Assembly: GCA_964399165.1 (NCBI GenBank)
Contig: CAYNPO010000012.1
Span: 30,205-94,204 of the forward strand
Reading direction: 5' to 3'
Length of the DNA stretch: 64,000 nt
Origin: UBA6144 sp964399165
Lineage (GTDB): Bacteria; Bdellovibrionota; Bacteriovoracia; Bacteriovoracales; Bacteriovoracaceae
The position numbers and the translations under genes were made by a program. The notes under the pieces are model-generated. The model was not told where the DNA came from. It saw only the letters and a list, made by a program, of their open reading frames with translations, and did no database searches. Positions 33,211-41,375 of the stretch are shown piece by piece. Position 1 is the first letter of the stretch, and each line of letters begins with the position of its first letter.

Positions 33211-33786
33211 ATGAACCGTCACGCGTCCGCGCCGTTTTGGTGGCTCTCGTTTTTGCCCGCCCTGGCCTACTGGTGGCTTGAGGCCAACGCCCCCCTGTGG
33301 GTGGCCCTCGCCGGCGGCGTGGGATTGGCCGTCCTTGAAATCACCTTGGAGAAAGTTTTCTCCGGTAAGGTGCATACCCTCTCCAAGCTGAACGCCGGCG
33401 TGTTGGTGATGATGGCGGGCCTCGCCCTCCTCGCCCGCGAAGGTGTGTGGTTTCGCCTGCAGCCCACCATCACTGGTCTGGTTTGCGGCGGTTGGCTGGC
33501 ATGGATGCTCTTGCGCCGCAAGTCCCTTCTCGAAGGCGCCATGGCGGACATGGGGCGGCCCTGGCCCTTTCCCCGCGCCTGGCTGGTGGCCTTCGAGCGC
33601 GACGCCTGTCTGTTCATCCTGGGCTACGCGCTTTTCATGGCCTGGTGGGCGATCAAGGGGAGCACGGGGCAGTGGCTCTTCTGGAAGACCGGTGGGCAGT
33701 ACCTGTGCTTCGCCCTGTTCCTGGCTATGGAGTTTTTGAATTTACGCCGCCGGGTCCGGCAGCACAACGCGCGGAGGGGACGGTGA
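33211..33786 (+). CDS. IspZ/YciB-like inner-membrane septation protein
   Basis: A 191-residue protein with five or six membrane segments. The order of features (short N-terminal pair of helices, KVFSGKVHTLSKLNAGVLVMMAGLALL, VRLQPTITGLVCGGWLAWMLL-type segment, KSLLEGAMADMG, final NLRRRVRQ) follows the YciB/IspZ septation-protein family. These proteins influence envelope synthesis and division. There is no ribosome site; a TAAACT box 6 nt ahead suggests a leaderless start. The stop overlaps the LOG gene by GTGA. The family call is likely but not certain. Confidence 0.65.
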   Translation: MNRHASAPFWWLSFLPALAYWWLEANAPLWVALAGGVGLAVLEITLEKVFSGKVHTLSKLNAGVLVMMAGLALLAREGVWFRLQPTITGLVCGGWLAWMLLRRKSLLEGAMADMGRPWPFPRAWLVAFERDACLFILGYALFMAWWAIKGSTGQWLFWKTGGQYLCFALFLAMEFLNLRRRVRQHNARRGR

Positions 33787-34337
33787 CGTTGACGAAATAC
33801 ATGGCGGTGTTCTGCGGGGCCCGTGACGGTAACGAGCACGTGCGCACCGCCGCGCGGGCCTTGATGGCGGATTTTCGCGCCCACGGCTGGGGTCTGGTCT
33901 ACGGTGGCGGGCACGTTGGGCTCATGGGGGTTTTCGCCGACGCGCTCATGGAGCTGGGCGGTCCTGTCATCGGCGTGATTCCTGACAGCCTGATGAAGAT
34001 GGAGGTGGCGCACACGGGCCTGACCGAGTTGCGAGTGGTGCGCACCATGCATGAGCGCAAATGGAACATGTATGAAGCCTCGGCCGGTTTCGTGGTCTTC
34101 CCCGGCGGCATCGGAACCTTGGACGAATTCTTCGAGATCCTCACTTGGAAGCAACTGGGCGAGCACGCCAAACCCATCGTGCTCTATAACCCCGACGGGT
34201 ACTTCGACGGGCTGCTCGCGTGGTTCCAGCGTGCCCAGGACGAAGGCCTCTTCGCGCCGGAGCACATGGGACTTTTCTACGTGCATACCAACATCCTCGA
34301 CGTGGCCGACACCCTGGCCCGCACCACCGCGGGATGA
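33783..34337 (+). CDS. LOG-family nucleotide phosphoribohydrolase
   Basis: The GTG at 33783 overlaps the previous stop and has GGAGGGG just ahead; 184 residues. It has the Rossmann-like LOG (TIGR00730) fold with the signature FPGGIGTLDEFFE, preceded by VYGGGHVGLMG and KWNMYEASAGF. The enzyme splits nucleoside 5'-monophosphates (cytokinin ribotides in plants; AMP/CMP-like substrates in bacteria) into base and ribose-5-phosphate. An ATG at 33801 would remove the first strand. It may join the nucleotide-scavenging ability of this organism. The next gene overlaps by ATGA. Confidence 0.9.
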   Translation: MTLTKYMAVFCGARDGNEHVRTAARALMADFRAHGWGLVYGGGHVGLMGVFADALMELGGPVIGVIPDSLMKMEVAHTGLTELRVVRTMHERKWNMYEASAGFVVFPGGIGTLDEFFEILTWKQLGEHAKPIVLYNPDGYFDGLLAWFQRAQDEGLFAPEHMGLFYVHTNILDVADTLARTTAG

Positions 34338-35038
34338 TCGGGCGCTTCTGGCGGTTGATTTTCCCGCCCCGGCCCGAAACCCTCCTCTCTCGCCTCGAGC
34401 CCCGGGCCCCCTGGCTGGCGGTCCACCTCAATACACACGCCTATCTGGATTATTTCCCCAACACCCGCATGGAGACCCCCCACTGGTCCGTGGCGTTCGG
34501 AAGAAAAGGTGAGGAAGGCCGTTGGGACCTGTGGCGCGACGGGAGCCACGCCGGCGGGCGCCATTTCACGGGGACGCAAGGGGCGGGTGCCCTCTGGCTC
34601 TTTACCCACCTGGCCGTGAACGAGGCACTCACCGGTTTCAAGGCCCGCGCCAGTGCCCCGGTGGCGGGTCAGACCGCGCCCATGTTGCAGAATGAGTCGC
34701 GCTCCCTCGAGTGGTTGCGGACCAGCTTGAGAGTCCTCTACGCCGCCTTGGAGAGTTGCCGGACGGGCCCCGACCGCGTGGTGGTGGGGACGTTGTGGTT
34801 GGGGGAGAAGGAACCCGGCCGTGCCCTGGTGCGGCTGGTGTGCTTCAACCTGGACCTCACCGCCCACTTTCGTGACGACGGAATGCTCACCCTCTTGGTG
34901 TTTGACGACAAGGACAAGGGAGCGGGTAGCAGCCAGAACCCGGCGCTGCAGGCTGAGTTCGCCACGCTCAAGGCGCCGGTGTTGGACGAGCTGATCAAGC
35001 TCGCCGCCGCCATGGTGGGAGCGGCCGAGCGCAAGTAG
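34334..35038 (+). CDS. cytoplasmic protein, unknown
   Basis: A 234-residue protein, overlapping the LOG gene by ATGA, so probably the last gene of this operon. It has no signal peptide or membrane helix. Alternating strand and helix segments (LVRLVCFNLDLTAHFR, GMLTLLVFDDKDK, ALWLFTHLAVNEALTG) suggest a folded alpha/beta protein but no catalytic motif stands out and I recognise no family. The tight coupling to LOG suggests a joint role, which is only inferred. Confidence 0.6.
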   Translation: MIGRFWRLIFPPRPETLLSRLEPRAPWLAVHLNTHAYLDYFPNTRMETPHWSVAFGRKGEEGRWDLWRDGSHAGGRHFTGTQGAGALWLFTHLAVNEALTGFKARASAPVAGQTAPMLQNESRSLEWLRTSLRVLYAALESCRTGPDRVVVGTLWLGEKEPGRALVRLVCFNLDLTAHFRDDGMLTLLVFDDKDKGAGSSQNPALQAEFATLKAPVLDELIKLAAAMVGAAERK

Positions 35039-35128
35039 ACGTTATCGGCAATTCCACAAAGCCTTCATCGTTCCTCAAGGCCCTCCTCCATGGGGGGCGC
35101 TAGCCTGGAAGGAGCGAGGAGGTCTGCC

Positions 35129-35350
35129 ATGGACACGACGGACAATCCCAGAGTCGGAGAGGACTTTTCTAATCCCCTGGATCCCCGCGACCCGGCCGAA
35201 AAACTGCAGGCAGAGGAGAAGCGCTCGGGTCTTGAGACCGAGGAAGATGATTGGGTGGTGGAGTTGGGCGAGAAGAACGCCGACAACCCCTACTTGCCCG
35301 GTCAAAAAGCCGCGGAGTTAGGTTTGGACCATGAAGTCTGGCCCGAATAG
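35129..35350 (+). CDS. small acidic protein, unknown
   Basis: A 73-residue very acidic protein (MDTTDNPRVGEDFSNPLD) starting after a strong GAGGAGG. A box TAGCCT at 35101-35106 is a possible -10 element, placing the mRNA start just before the ribosome site. The sequence is low in hydrophobic residues and likely disordered. The downstream sequence is T-rich (ttttttt at 35351-35357) but has no clear hairpin. Function unknown. Confidence 0.55.
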   Translation: MDTTDNPRVGEDFSNPLDPRDPAEKLQAEEKRSGLETEEDDWVVELGEKNADNPYLPGQKAAELGLDHEVWPE

Positions 35351-35381
35351 TTTTTTTCACTTTTCGAGGTGAAGAGTAGGC

Positions 35382-36614
35382 GTGCATGATGCGCTCATGC
35401 TGGTGTTTCTGTTCCTTTTCCTGCCGTTCTCCTCTCTGGCCGACGTACAGACCGACATTCAGGTCACGGGGCTACAATATTTCCTGGACCATGCCCATCC
35501 TGTGACTGGTCTCGTGCGCGATCGTGCGGAAAATTTCCGGGATACCCCGGCCACCAACAGGCTGGCTTCATTGGCCGCTACGGGTTTTGGCCTTGCCGTC
35601 ATCACCCACGCCTCTACGGTGGGGCGGGTGGATTCGGCCTGGGCCCGAGACTATGTTTTGCGCACCTTGCGCTTCTGTCGTGACCGCGTACCCCGCTACA
35701 GGGGATGGTTTGTGCACTTCGCGGACTGGGAAACAGGGCGACGCGCCCCGGGGAGTGAGTATTCTCCCATCGACACGGCGCTGTTCATGGCGGGCGCCCT
35801 CTACGCCGGCCAAGTTTTCGGCGGAGAGGCGCGTGAGGTGGCCGCCCAGCTCCACGAGGACATGGATTTTCCGGCCTTTCTCACCGACGAAGGCCGCCGT
35901 CCCCGCAAGCTCACCCTCAGCTTGTCTTGGACACCCGAGAGAGGATACTCGCGCTACCAATGGGAGGCCTACTCTGAGCAGTTGATCCTGCTCGTTCTGG
36001 GCATGGGCCACCCCACCCGCCCTCTTCCCACCGCCGCGTGGCGGGCTTGGCGCCGGGACTATTCCCGTGTCCATGGGAAGCGGGTGATGGGAGCGGGCAT
36101 GCCGTTGTTCATCCACCAATACTCCCAGCTCTTCGTGGACTTCCGTCGCTTTAGCGACGGCCACGCCAACTATTTCCACAATGGCGTCCTTGCAACCCGC
36201 CTGCACCGCGCCCGCGTGGGAGAGCGAGAGCACCACCGCGCCATGCGCGCGGGGTTCTGGGGGTTGTCCGCGGGCGATTCACCCGATGGTTACCGCGCCC
36301 CCGACCCGCGTCGGCCCAATGGAACCGTCTGTGTTGGCTGCGCCCTGGCTTCGGCCATGTTCCTGCCCACGGAGGTTCTCGCCGACGCTCAGGCGTGGCG
36401 GGATGGAGTTCACGGCACGAGATTGTGGGGCCGTTATGGCTTTTCAGACGGCGTGAACCTCGACCGCGGCTGGTATGCGCCCATGGTGATTGGTATCACG
36501 GTGGGGCCCGCCTACCTCAGCCTTGCCAACCTCCATGCTTCGTCCTCGGTGTGGAAAGACTTCATGGCGGTGCCGGCGATCCGCCGTGGGCTGGCCCGGG
36601 CGTCCAAGCACTAG
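35382..36614 (+). CDS. secreted glycoamylase-like enzyme, beta-1,2-glucanase type
   Basis: GTG start with GAGGTGAAGAG ahead (ATG 35397 is an alternative); 410 residues with a signal peptide ending near SSLA. The mature protein follows the glycoamylase-like (PF10091) plan: GLVRDR, ATGFGLAVI, RGWFVHFADWETGRR, SEYSPIDTALFMAGAL, WEAYSEQLILLVLG, FIHQYSQLFVDFR, GLSAGDSPDGYRAPDP, FSDGVNLDRGWYAPMVIGITVGP. Characterised members (GH144 and relatives) cut beta-1,2-glucans, the periplasmic osmoregulated glucans of many Gram-negative bacteria. Digesting another cell's glucan is a possible use. The stop overlaps the convergent gene in a shared CTAG. Confidence 0.82.
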   Translation: MHDALMLVFLFLFLPFSSLADVQTDIQVTGLQYFLDHAHPVTGLVRDRAENFRDTPATNRLASLAATGFGLAVITHASTVGRVDSAWARDYVLRTLRFCRDRVPRYRGWFVHFADWETGRRAPGSEYSPIDTALFMAGALYAGQVFGGEAREVAAQLHEDMDFPAFLTDEGRRPRKLTLSLSWTPERGYSRYQWEAYSEQLILLVLGMGHPTRPLPTAAWRAWRRDYSRVHGKRVMGAGMPLFIHQYSQLFVDFRRFSDGHANYFHNGVLATRLHRARVGEREHHRAMRAGFWGLSAGDSPDGYRAPDPRRPNGTVCVGCALASAMFLPTEVLADAQAWRDGVHGTRLWGRYGFSDGVNLDRGWYAPMVIGITVGPAYLSLANLHASSSVWKDFMAVPAIRRGLARASKH

Positions 36615-36865
36615 CGGGTTTCCCGCAGGGCCACGCAAACGGCCTCTTCGGCCGATTTCCCCAGCGCGAAGCCGCGCCATTCCCGCTCACCCGCACGCAG
36701 ACGCACGCGGCATCCGTACTTCCCGACCTCCGGATCACGCTCCACTTTCACGAAGGCCCAGGTGTCTTGCTGGTTCTTCTTGCGCCGCCAGCTTTCCACT
36801 AAGCGGCGGATGTGGCGCATGACGGGTTTGCGGGGACGCAGGCCGGAGAATGTGATTTCTTCCAT
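36611..36865 (-). CDS. small HPF/S30AE-like protein, tentative
   Basis: An 84-residue basic protein with a strong CCAGGAGG site. The order strand (EITFSGL), long helix (VMRHIRRLVESWRRK), three strands (TWAFVKVERDPEVGKYGCRVRLRAGEREWRGFALG, described here only by its ends) and final helix (SAEEAVCVAL) fits the beta-alpha-beta-beta-beta-alpha fold of hibernation-promoting factor and RaiA, proteins that block idle ribosomes. Sequence identity is too low to be sure. The ribosome site lies inside a small overlapping frame upstream, so its translation may be coupled to that peptide. Confidence 0.5.
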   Translation of the reverse strand: MEEITFSGLRPRKPVMRHIRRLVESWRRKKNQQDTWAFVKVERDPEVGKYGCRVRLRAGEREWRGFALGKSAEEAVCVALRETR

Positions 36866-36965
36866 GGGACACCTCCTGGTTGTGGTTGGTAGGAATCGGG
36901 CCGAAGGCGAGAACGGCCACGAAGCCGAGCACTGGCAAAGAAAGCTTGAGCCAATGTAAGGGCAT
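36735..36965 (-). CDS. possible small membrane peptide overlapping the HPF-like gene
   Basis: A 76-codon frame starts at ATG 36965 behind an ideal AAGGAGG and begins with a membrane helix (LKLSLPVLGFVAVLAFG). After about 32 residues it enters the HPF-like gene in another frame, where its sequence looks like shadow translation. Only the first 32 residues look protein-like. It may be a leader peptide that brings ribosomes to the next ribosome site, or the true gene may be shorter through a frame error. Low certainty. Confidence 0.35.
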   Translation of the reverse strand: MPLHWLKLSLPVLGFVAVLAFGPIPTNHNQEVSHGRNHILRPASPQTRHAPHPPLSGKLAAQEEPARHLGLRESGA

Positions 36966-37146
36966 GGGTTGAAACCTCCTTGCTAGGGTGGATTTCGTTT
37001 GAACGGTGGGTTCGGTGCCTAACACCGTCAAGGGTTCTGGTAGCCCCATGTAAGTCTTTGTAATCGCTAGGTATTTAGTCGGTTTTTCAGCTTGCCGCAA
37101 CGCGGAGCGAAATGATAGGGTAACGACGCGTTTTTGCGGGAGTCCC

Positions 37147-38538
37147 ATGAGCGAAGAAAACAGCGTCATCAGAGTCGGGGAGCTGGATTTTCCGGCCCGT
37201 AAGGTTTGGATGAAAACCTACGGCTGCCAGATGAACTATCACGATAGTGAAAGGATCCTTTCCCACCTGGAAAAACTCAACTTCACCGCCACTGAGAATC
37301 AGGCCGACGCCGATCTGCTGCTGTTCAACACCTGCGCGATACGTGACCTCGCCAACCAGAAATTCTACTCGCATCTGGGCGAGACCAAGCCTTTGAAGAA
37401 GAAGGATGTGGTCATCGCTGCCGGCGGATGCATCGCCCAGACCGAAGGTAAAGACCTGATTAAAAAGTACGGCCAGTTGGACTTCGCCTTCGGCACCGAC
37501 GTGATCGACAACATCGGGGAGATGGTCTACCGGGCCTACGCGGGCGAGCGCAAGTTCGCCGTCACCACCTGGGACCGCTCGGACAACTACTCCATCGAGA
37601 CCAAGATCACCCACGGCTCGCCCCAGGCCTTCGTGAACATCATCAAAGGCTGCGACAAGTTCTGCAGCTACTGCATCGTCCCCTTCACCCGCGGTCGCGA
37701 GAAATCCCGCCGGCTGGACGAGGTGGTGAAGGATGTGCGCCGCCTGGTGGAATTCTCCGGCGTGCAGGAAGTCACGCTGCTGGGCCAGAACGTGAACTCC
37801 TATGGCAAGGATAACGGGGAGTCGCTGGCCCAGCTGCTGCGCGAACTGGAGAAGATCGACGGGCTCGAGCTCATTCGTTACACCACCAGCCACCCCTACG
37901 ACGTCTCCGACGAGTTGGTGGCGGCCCACGGGGAACTCAAGAAACTCGCCAACCACCTGCACCTACCGGTGCAGTCCGGCTCGAACACCGTGCTCCAGCG
38001 CATGCTGCGCGAATACACCGTCGAGCACTACCTTGGGCTGGTAGAAAAAATGCGCAAGGCCAACCCGCGCATGACCATCTCCAGCGACATCATCGCTGGC
38101 TTCCCTAACGAAACCCGCGAAGAGCACGAGGACACCCTCAAACTCCTGCGGGCCGCCCGCTTCGACTTCATCTACGCCTACGCCTTCAGCGCCAGGAAGG
38201 GCACCAAGGCCGCGCGCATGACGGACGTGCTGGATGACGACCTACGTGGAGAGCGCCTGCGAGAGATCCAGGCGCTGCAGCTGGAGCTGCAGGCCGAGGC
38301 GCGCAAACCCATGGAAGGGCAAACCTTCCGCGTGCTGGTGGAGGAGAAGGGGAGCTTCAAGGGCCAGACCAAATGGACCGGGCGCACGTCCTGCTACCGT
38401 ATCATCCACTTCGATCCGCCCCAGGCGGACGCGGATTACCAATGGCACTGGGCCGACGTGGAGGTCACTTCCGCCACGGCCCTGTCCTGCCAGGGCCGCT
38501 TGGTGAAAGACCACGGCAAACGCCTCACGGGAGCTTGA
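37147..38538 (+). CDS. miaB: tRNA-2-methylthio-N6-dimethylallyladenosine synthase
   Basis: The 463-residue protein is a complete methylthiotransferase: N-terminal domain with three cluster cysteines (TYGCQMN, FNTCAIR, AAGGCIAQ), radical-SAM domain with CDKFCSYCIVPFTRG, and a C-terminal TRAM domain (about 390-455, FRVLVEEKGSFKGQ). It adds a methylthio group to i6A37 of tRNAs reading UNN codons. The MiaB branch, not RimO or MtaB, is indicated by the N-terminal motif and CSYCIVPFTRGREKSR. It begins after GGGAG; the next gene follows by 2 nt. Confidence 0.95.
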   Translation: MSEENSVIRVGELDFPARKVWMKTYGCQMNYHDSERILSHLEKLNFTATENQADADLLLFNTCAIRDLANQKFYSHLGETKPLKKKDVVIAAGGCIAQTEGKDLIKKYGQLDFAFGTDVIDNIGEMVYRAYAGERKFAVTTWDRSDNYSIETKITHGSPQAFVNIIKGCDKFCSYCIVPFTRGREKSRRLDEVVKDVRRLVEFSGVQEVTLLGQNVNSYGKDNGESLAQLLRELEKIDGLELIRYTTSHPYDVSDELVAAHGELKKLANHLHLPVQSGSNTVLQRMLREYTVEHYLGLVEKMRKANPRMTISSDIIAGFPNETREEHEDTLKLLRAARFDFIYAYAFSARKGTKAARMTDVLDDDLRGERLREIQALQLELQAEARKPMEGQTFRVLVEEKGSFKGQTKWTGRTSCYRIIHFDPPQADADYQWHWADVEVTSATALSCQGRLVKDHGKRLTGA

Positions 38539-38540
38539 GC

Positions 38541-39941
38541 ATGAAACTGCTGTCCTTCCTCCTGACCGCCTCCTTCCTCCTGCCGAGTGCCCACGCCACG
38601 GTGGAAGACCCCGCCTGGGAACTCGAGAATGCGCGCCAACCCAAGGCCCGGCGCCCAGTGCGGCTGCCACCCGCCGAGATGTATGCCCGCACCCGCGCGG
38701 TGCTCGAGCACTTCGGCGCAGAAGAGGAGGACCGGGATCCCAGGGAGTTCGAGGTGTACCAGCGCCGGACCTCCTTAGAGGGCATGCGGCGTGTCCTCGC
38801 CATGCTCGACCGCGCCAACCAGTTCCCGCGTTTCAACCGCATGGACGAGCGGGGGCTCGAGGCCTTTGCGGACCGCGATGGCTACAGCGTCCGTGAGGCG
38901 GACCTCGATCTCTCCGCCGACTCCGGCTACGTTTCTCCCGCCTTGAACAATCTCATGCGCGCCCGCCGCAATTCCGCCCGCGCGCCGTTGGCGGGCCTCA
39001 AGATCGCCATAGACCCGGGGCACATGAGCACGCCGGAATGGGACCGCATGGCCGGGAAGTTCGTGCGCGACCGCCAGGGGCGCACTCTCTCCGAGGGGCT
39101 GCTGAACCTGCAGACCGCGTTCTTGCTGAAGCAGGAGTTCGAGCGCCTGGGCGCCCGCGTGCACCTCACCCGGGATCACCACGGGGCGGTCACCGACGTG
39201 ACTTACGAAGGGCTGGACATCCAGGAGTTCGGACGCCGGGAGCTGCTCTCCCAGTCCCTCGCGGATTGGTTCACCGGGCTCGTGGCCGCGCAGCCGCCGG
39301 GCGCCGGGCTTTTCGCCAGCATCGAACGCCACTCCAGCTACCGTCGCCTCTTCACCAACGCCGCCCGCTACCGTTACTTCTTCGTGAACGAGGACGTGGA
39401 CGCCCGGGCCCGCGACATCCAGGCCTTCCAACCCGATATCTCGCTCGCCCTCCACTACGACTCGGTGGATCCCCCCAACAATCCCAACGGTGTCAACCCG
39501 CGCCGTTATTCGCGGGTGAAGACCTACGTCCATGGGTCACTGGACCCCGGGGAGTGGGCCAGCGCCGCCGCCCGCAAGGACACCCTCCACCACGTCCTGG
39601 ACGCTGGGTCCTACGACGCCTCCTTCAATCTCTCGAAGTCGGTGGTCGATTCCATGAAGGCGGGCCTGGGCCTGGACTATGACGTCACAGGTGGAGGATC
39701 CTCCTACGCCGTGGCCCCGGGCGTGTTCGCACGCAACCTTTACCTGACCCGGCGCCTGCGCGGTCACGCCCACACCTACATCGAGTGCCTGCACTATAAC
39801 GACCAAACGGAGTTCAACGCTCTCCAGGCGCGGGATTTCCCCTTGGTAATCCAAGGACAGACCACCTGGTATTCCCGCCGCCTGCAGCAAGTGGCCTTCT
39901 CCATCCGTGATGGGGTCGTGGCCTTCGTGCGGGCCCGCTGA
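38541..39941 (+). CDS. exported N-acetylmuramoyl-L-alanine amidase
   Basis: A 466-residue exported protein (signal peptide MKLLSFLLTASFLLPSAHA). The Amidase_3 domain starts near residue 150: AIDPGHMST (first zinc histidine), the glutamate in SEGLLNLQTAFLL, SLALHYDS (second histidine) and the catalytic glutamate in TYIECLHYND. It hydrolyses the bond between the glycan and the peptide in peptidoglycan. Compared with AmiC it has a long N-terminal region (20-150) and an insertion between the first two ligands. Its role may be daughter-cell separation or attack on another cell's wall. Confidence 0.88.
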   Translation: MKLLSFLLTASFLLPSAHATVEDPAWELENARQPKARRPVRLPPAEMYARTRAVLEHFGAEEEDRDPREFEVYQRRTSLEGMRRVLAMLDRANQFPRFNRMDERGLEAFADRDGYSVREADLDLSADSGYVSPALNNLMRARRNSARAPLAGLKIAIDPGHMSTPEWDRMAGKFVRDRQGRTLSEGLLNLQTAFLLKQEFERLGARVHLTRDHHGAVTDVTYEGLDIQEFGRRELLSQSLADWFTGLVAAQPPGAGLFASIERHSSYRRLFTNAARYRYFFVNEDVDARARDIQAFQPDISLALHYDSVDPPNNPNGVNPRRYSRVKTYVHGSLDPGEWASAAARKDTLHHVLDAGSYDASFNLSKSVVDSMKAGLGLDYDVTGGGSSYAVAPGVFARNLYLTRRLRGHAHTYIECLHYNDQTEFNALQARDFPLVIQGQTTWYSRRLQQVAFSIRDGVVAFVRAR

Positions 39942-39944
39942 GCG

Positions 39945-40304
39945 TTGCGCCCCCTGCTCTTTGTCCTCGGCTGGCTGTGCTTCGCCCTGGGCGCTGTGGG
40001 GGCCTTCGTGCCCGTGCTCCCTACCACGCCGTTCCTGCTGCTCGCCGCCGTCTGCTTTTCGAAAAGCTCCCCGCGCTTCCACGCCTGGCTGCTGGATCTC
40101 CCCGTGTTGGGAGAAGGCGTGCGGGACTGGCGCCAGTCCAAAGTTATTCGCCCCCGGGCCAAGGCCCTGTGTGGGGCGATGATCGGACTGAGCCTCGTCT
40201 TACTGTGGCGCTCGGAAAGGGTCCCACCCGTGTTGGCCGCGCTCGTTTCGATCCTGCTCCTCTCAGTCGGCCTTTTCGTGCTTACCCGCCGTTCCCGCGC
40301 CTGA
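39945..40304 (+). CDS. DUF454 (YbaN-like) inner-membrane protein
   Basis: A 119-residue membrane protein starting with TTG at 39945, only 3 nt after the amidase stop and in the same frame. The motif LGAVGAFVPVLPTTPFLLLAAVCFSKSSPRFHAWLL, given here by its ends GAVGAFVPVLP and SSPRFHAWLL, is the hallmark of DUF454/YbaN. Three membrane segments are seen. No function is established for the family. TTG is the only reasonable start, and it has little ribosome-binding sequence, so translation probably depends on ribosomes leaving the amidase gene. Confidence 0.82.
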   Translation: MRPLLFVLGWLCFALGAVGAFVPVLPTTPFLLLAAVCFSKSSPRFHAWLLDLPVLGEGVRDWRQSKVIRPRAKALCGAMIGLSLVLLWRSERVPPVLAALVSILLLSVGLFVLTRRSRA

Positions 40305-40315
40305 GCTTTCCCTGC

Positions 40316-40321
40316 TAGAAT
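40316..40321 (+). promoter_or_regulatory. -10-like box TAGAAT, 6 nt before the start codon
   Basis: TAGAAT matches the -10 consensus in five of six bases and ends exactly 6 nt before the ATG at 40328. No good -35 is seen. It suggests a leaderless mRNA for the lipoprotein gene. Confidence 0.45.
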
Positions 40322-40327
40322 GCCAGG

Positions 40328-41374
40328 ATGCGCGCTTGGATCCCCATCCTCCTCCTGCTGCAAAGTTGCGGTTCCGCCGGCTACCTGGTGAAGCAGGGAC
40401 TCGGCCAGCTGAAGATCCAATGGCGCGGGGAAGACAACGGCAAGGTGATTGCCGACCCCACGGTGCCTGAGGAGACCAAGTTTAAGATCCGGCTGGTGGA
40501 GGATGCCAAGCGGTTTTTTGCCCACCATTTCGAAATGGATGTGGGTGGTATCTACTCCAAAACCACGCGCCTGGATGGTGAGGCCGTGAGCTGGCTGGTG
40601 GTGGCGAGCCGCCCCGACCGGGTGGAGGCCCACGAGTTCGATTTTCCCTTCGTAGGCAAATTCCCCTACATCGGATTTTTCGAAAAAGACGACGCCCAGT
40701 CCTTCCGTGAGAGGCTAGAGCGCGACGAGGGCCTGGTCACCTGGATGCGGCCGGTGTACGCCTACTCCACCTTGGGTTATCTGCAGGACCGCATCCTCTC
40801 CTCGTTTTTCCATTTCAAGGACGCGGAACTGGTGGAGCTGACCTTCCACGAACTCTTCCACGTGGCCTTCTTCGCCAAGGACGACGTGGAGCTCAACGAG
40901 AACTTGGCCCAGTGGTTCGCCGACGCCCTGTTGGACGACTACTTCAAGGACGCGGGGATGTTGGCCGAGTACCGCCTGCACCAGCAAAGGGAAAAGGCGC
41001 TGGAGCAGCGACTGGTGGGGCTGGCGCAACTCCTGCGCTCAGAGTTCGACAAAATGCGGCCCAACCTCACCGCCGAGCGGGCCAGCGCCCACACCCGGCG
41101 CTTCGTCGCCGAGATCCTGGTGCCCTCCGTGCGTTTGGTGTGCGAGGAGTATGGCTGGACCGGAAAGGACTGCCCGGACCGTGAGGCCAAGTGGAACCAG
41201 GCGAGCCTGGCGGCGCTGCTGACCTACGAGGAAAAGCAGGATTTCATCCGTGCATTGGTGGCCAAGCACGGTTTCACCCCCAAGGAGTTCCTGCGGCACT
41301 TGCGCCAATGGCACGCGGAATGGGAAAAGAAAGGGGAAGGGGACTTCTCCGCCTTCCTGCAACAAAAGACCTGA
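40328..41374 (+). CDS. lipoprotein, PF10023-type putative aminopeptidase
   Basis: A 348-residue protein with a lipobox (LLLLQSCGS), so likely lipid-anchored in the envelope. It matches the putative aminopeptidase family PF10023: SAGYLVKQGLGQLKI, FPFVGKFPYIGFF, MRPVYAYSTLGYLQDRILSS, the zinc motif HELFH and NENLAQWFAD with a likely third ligand. Members are predicted zinc peptidases with unknown substrates. It is the fifth exported peptidase-type gene in the window. The start has only a weak AGG and lies 6 nt after TAGAAT. Confidence 0.85.
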   Translation: MRAWIPILLLLQSCGSAGYLVKQGLGQLKIQWRGEDNGKVIADPTVPEETKFKIRLVEDAKRFFAHHFEMDVGGIYSKTTRLDGEAVSWLVVASRPDRVEAHEFDFPFVGKFPYIGFFEKDDAQSFRERLERDEGLVTWMRPVYAYSTLGYLQDRILSSFFHFKDAELVELTFHELFHVAFFAKDDVELNENLAQWFADALLDDYFKDAGMLAEYRLHQQREKALEQRLVGLAQLLRSEFDKMRPNLTAERASAHTRRFVAEILVPSVRLVCEEYGWTGKDCPDREAKWNQASLAALLTYEEKQDFIRALVAKHGFTPKEFLRHLRQWHAEWEKKGEGDFSAFLQQKT

Positions 41375-41375
41375 G

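Noticed and set aside
39939..39947. Amidase and DUF454 in the same frame separated by one TGA, possible read-through or fusion
   Set aside because: Both proteins have normal complete ends, and TTG restart right after a stop is common; no read-through signal is seen.
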